Translations under genes and position numbers: made by a program | NCBI GenBank assembly: GCA_027858795.1 | Contig: JAQICF010000140.1 | Location: 1 to 5,669 of the forward strand | From: Candidatus Delongbacteria bacterium | GTDB taxonomy: Bacteria > Delongbacteria > UBA4055 | Direction: 5' to 3' | Length of the DNA: 5,669 bases | Shown: positions 5,636 through 5,669 of the stretch, piece by piece | How positions within the stretch are numbered: position 1 is the first letter of the stretch | Layout: the number at the start of each line of letters is the position of its first letter | The notes under the pieces: generated by a model | What the model saw: the letters and a program-made list of their open reading frames with translations, nothing else | Databases searched by the model: none | What the model was told of the DNA's origin: nothing

Positions 5636-5662
5636 CTAAATATTCTCGAATGAATCAATCAA
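5633..5662 (-). promoter_or_regulatory. Candidate promoter of the toxin-antitoxin operon
   Basis: On the minus strand TTGATT (5657-5662) and TAGTAT (5633-5638) are spaced by 18 nt, placing the start of transcription near 5626, inside the palindrome. All three genes to the left have no better internal promoter and would share this one. Confidence 0.45.
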
Positions 5663-5669
5663 ATAACTA

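Noticed and set aside
1..5669. CRISPR array, tRNA or rRNA
   Set aside because: No regularly spaced repeats, no cloverleaf-like segment and no rRNA-like conserved stretch were seen on either strand.

Overview
This is an AT-rich bacterial window, and the trmB-lysE and right-hand parts look poorer in G+C than the left-hand gene. The organism is most likely an uncultured member of the FCB group, for example a Delongbacteria- or Cloacimonadota-like lineage. That guess rests on the long exported protein with two choice-of-anchor-J-type domains and a C-terminal fibronectin-III-like segment. It also rests on a TrmB-type regulator occurring in a bacterial setting. The best promoter candidates are classical -35/-10 boxes with Shine-Dalgarno sequences, not the TTTG/TAnnTTTG type of Bacteroidota. 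The phylum call is weak.

Left part (about 1-2683): a single minus-strand gene for an 860-residue secreted multidomain protein, ending in a stem-loop terminator. Middle (2684-4288): a divergent promoter region, then a tightly coupled plus-strand pair, a TrmB-family regulator whose stop codon is followed directly by the start of a LysE-family exporter. The regulator probably controls export of a small metabolite; the ligand is unknown.

Right part (about 4271-5669): accessory DNA. It starts with the N-terminal remnant of an IS30-family transposase, broken by a probable one-base frameshift and flanked by a 12-bp direct repeat. A stretch without a convincing gene (4554-4882) follows. It contains a possible IS end and, at 4726-4803, a long imperfect palindrome with terminal CTAAC/GTTAG boxes laid out like an integron attC site. 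Beyond it lies a compact minus-strand operon: a small antitoxin, a ParE/RelE-type toxin overlapping it by 16 bp, and a 77-residue cysteine-rich protein that abuts the toxin gene. An 18-bp palindrome overlaps the predicted promoter of that operon.

The most interesting hypothesis is that the three-gene operon plus the palindrome is an integron-type gene cassette: the operon reads toward the attC-like site, as cassette genes do. No integron integrase or second attC site is visible, so this remains a hypothesis.
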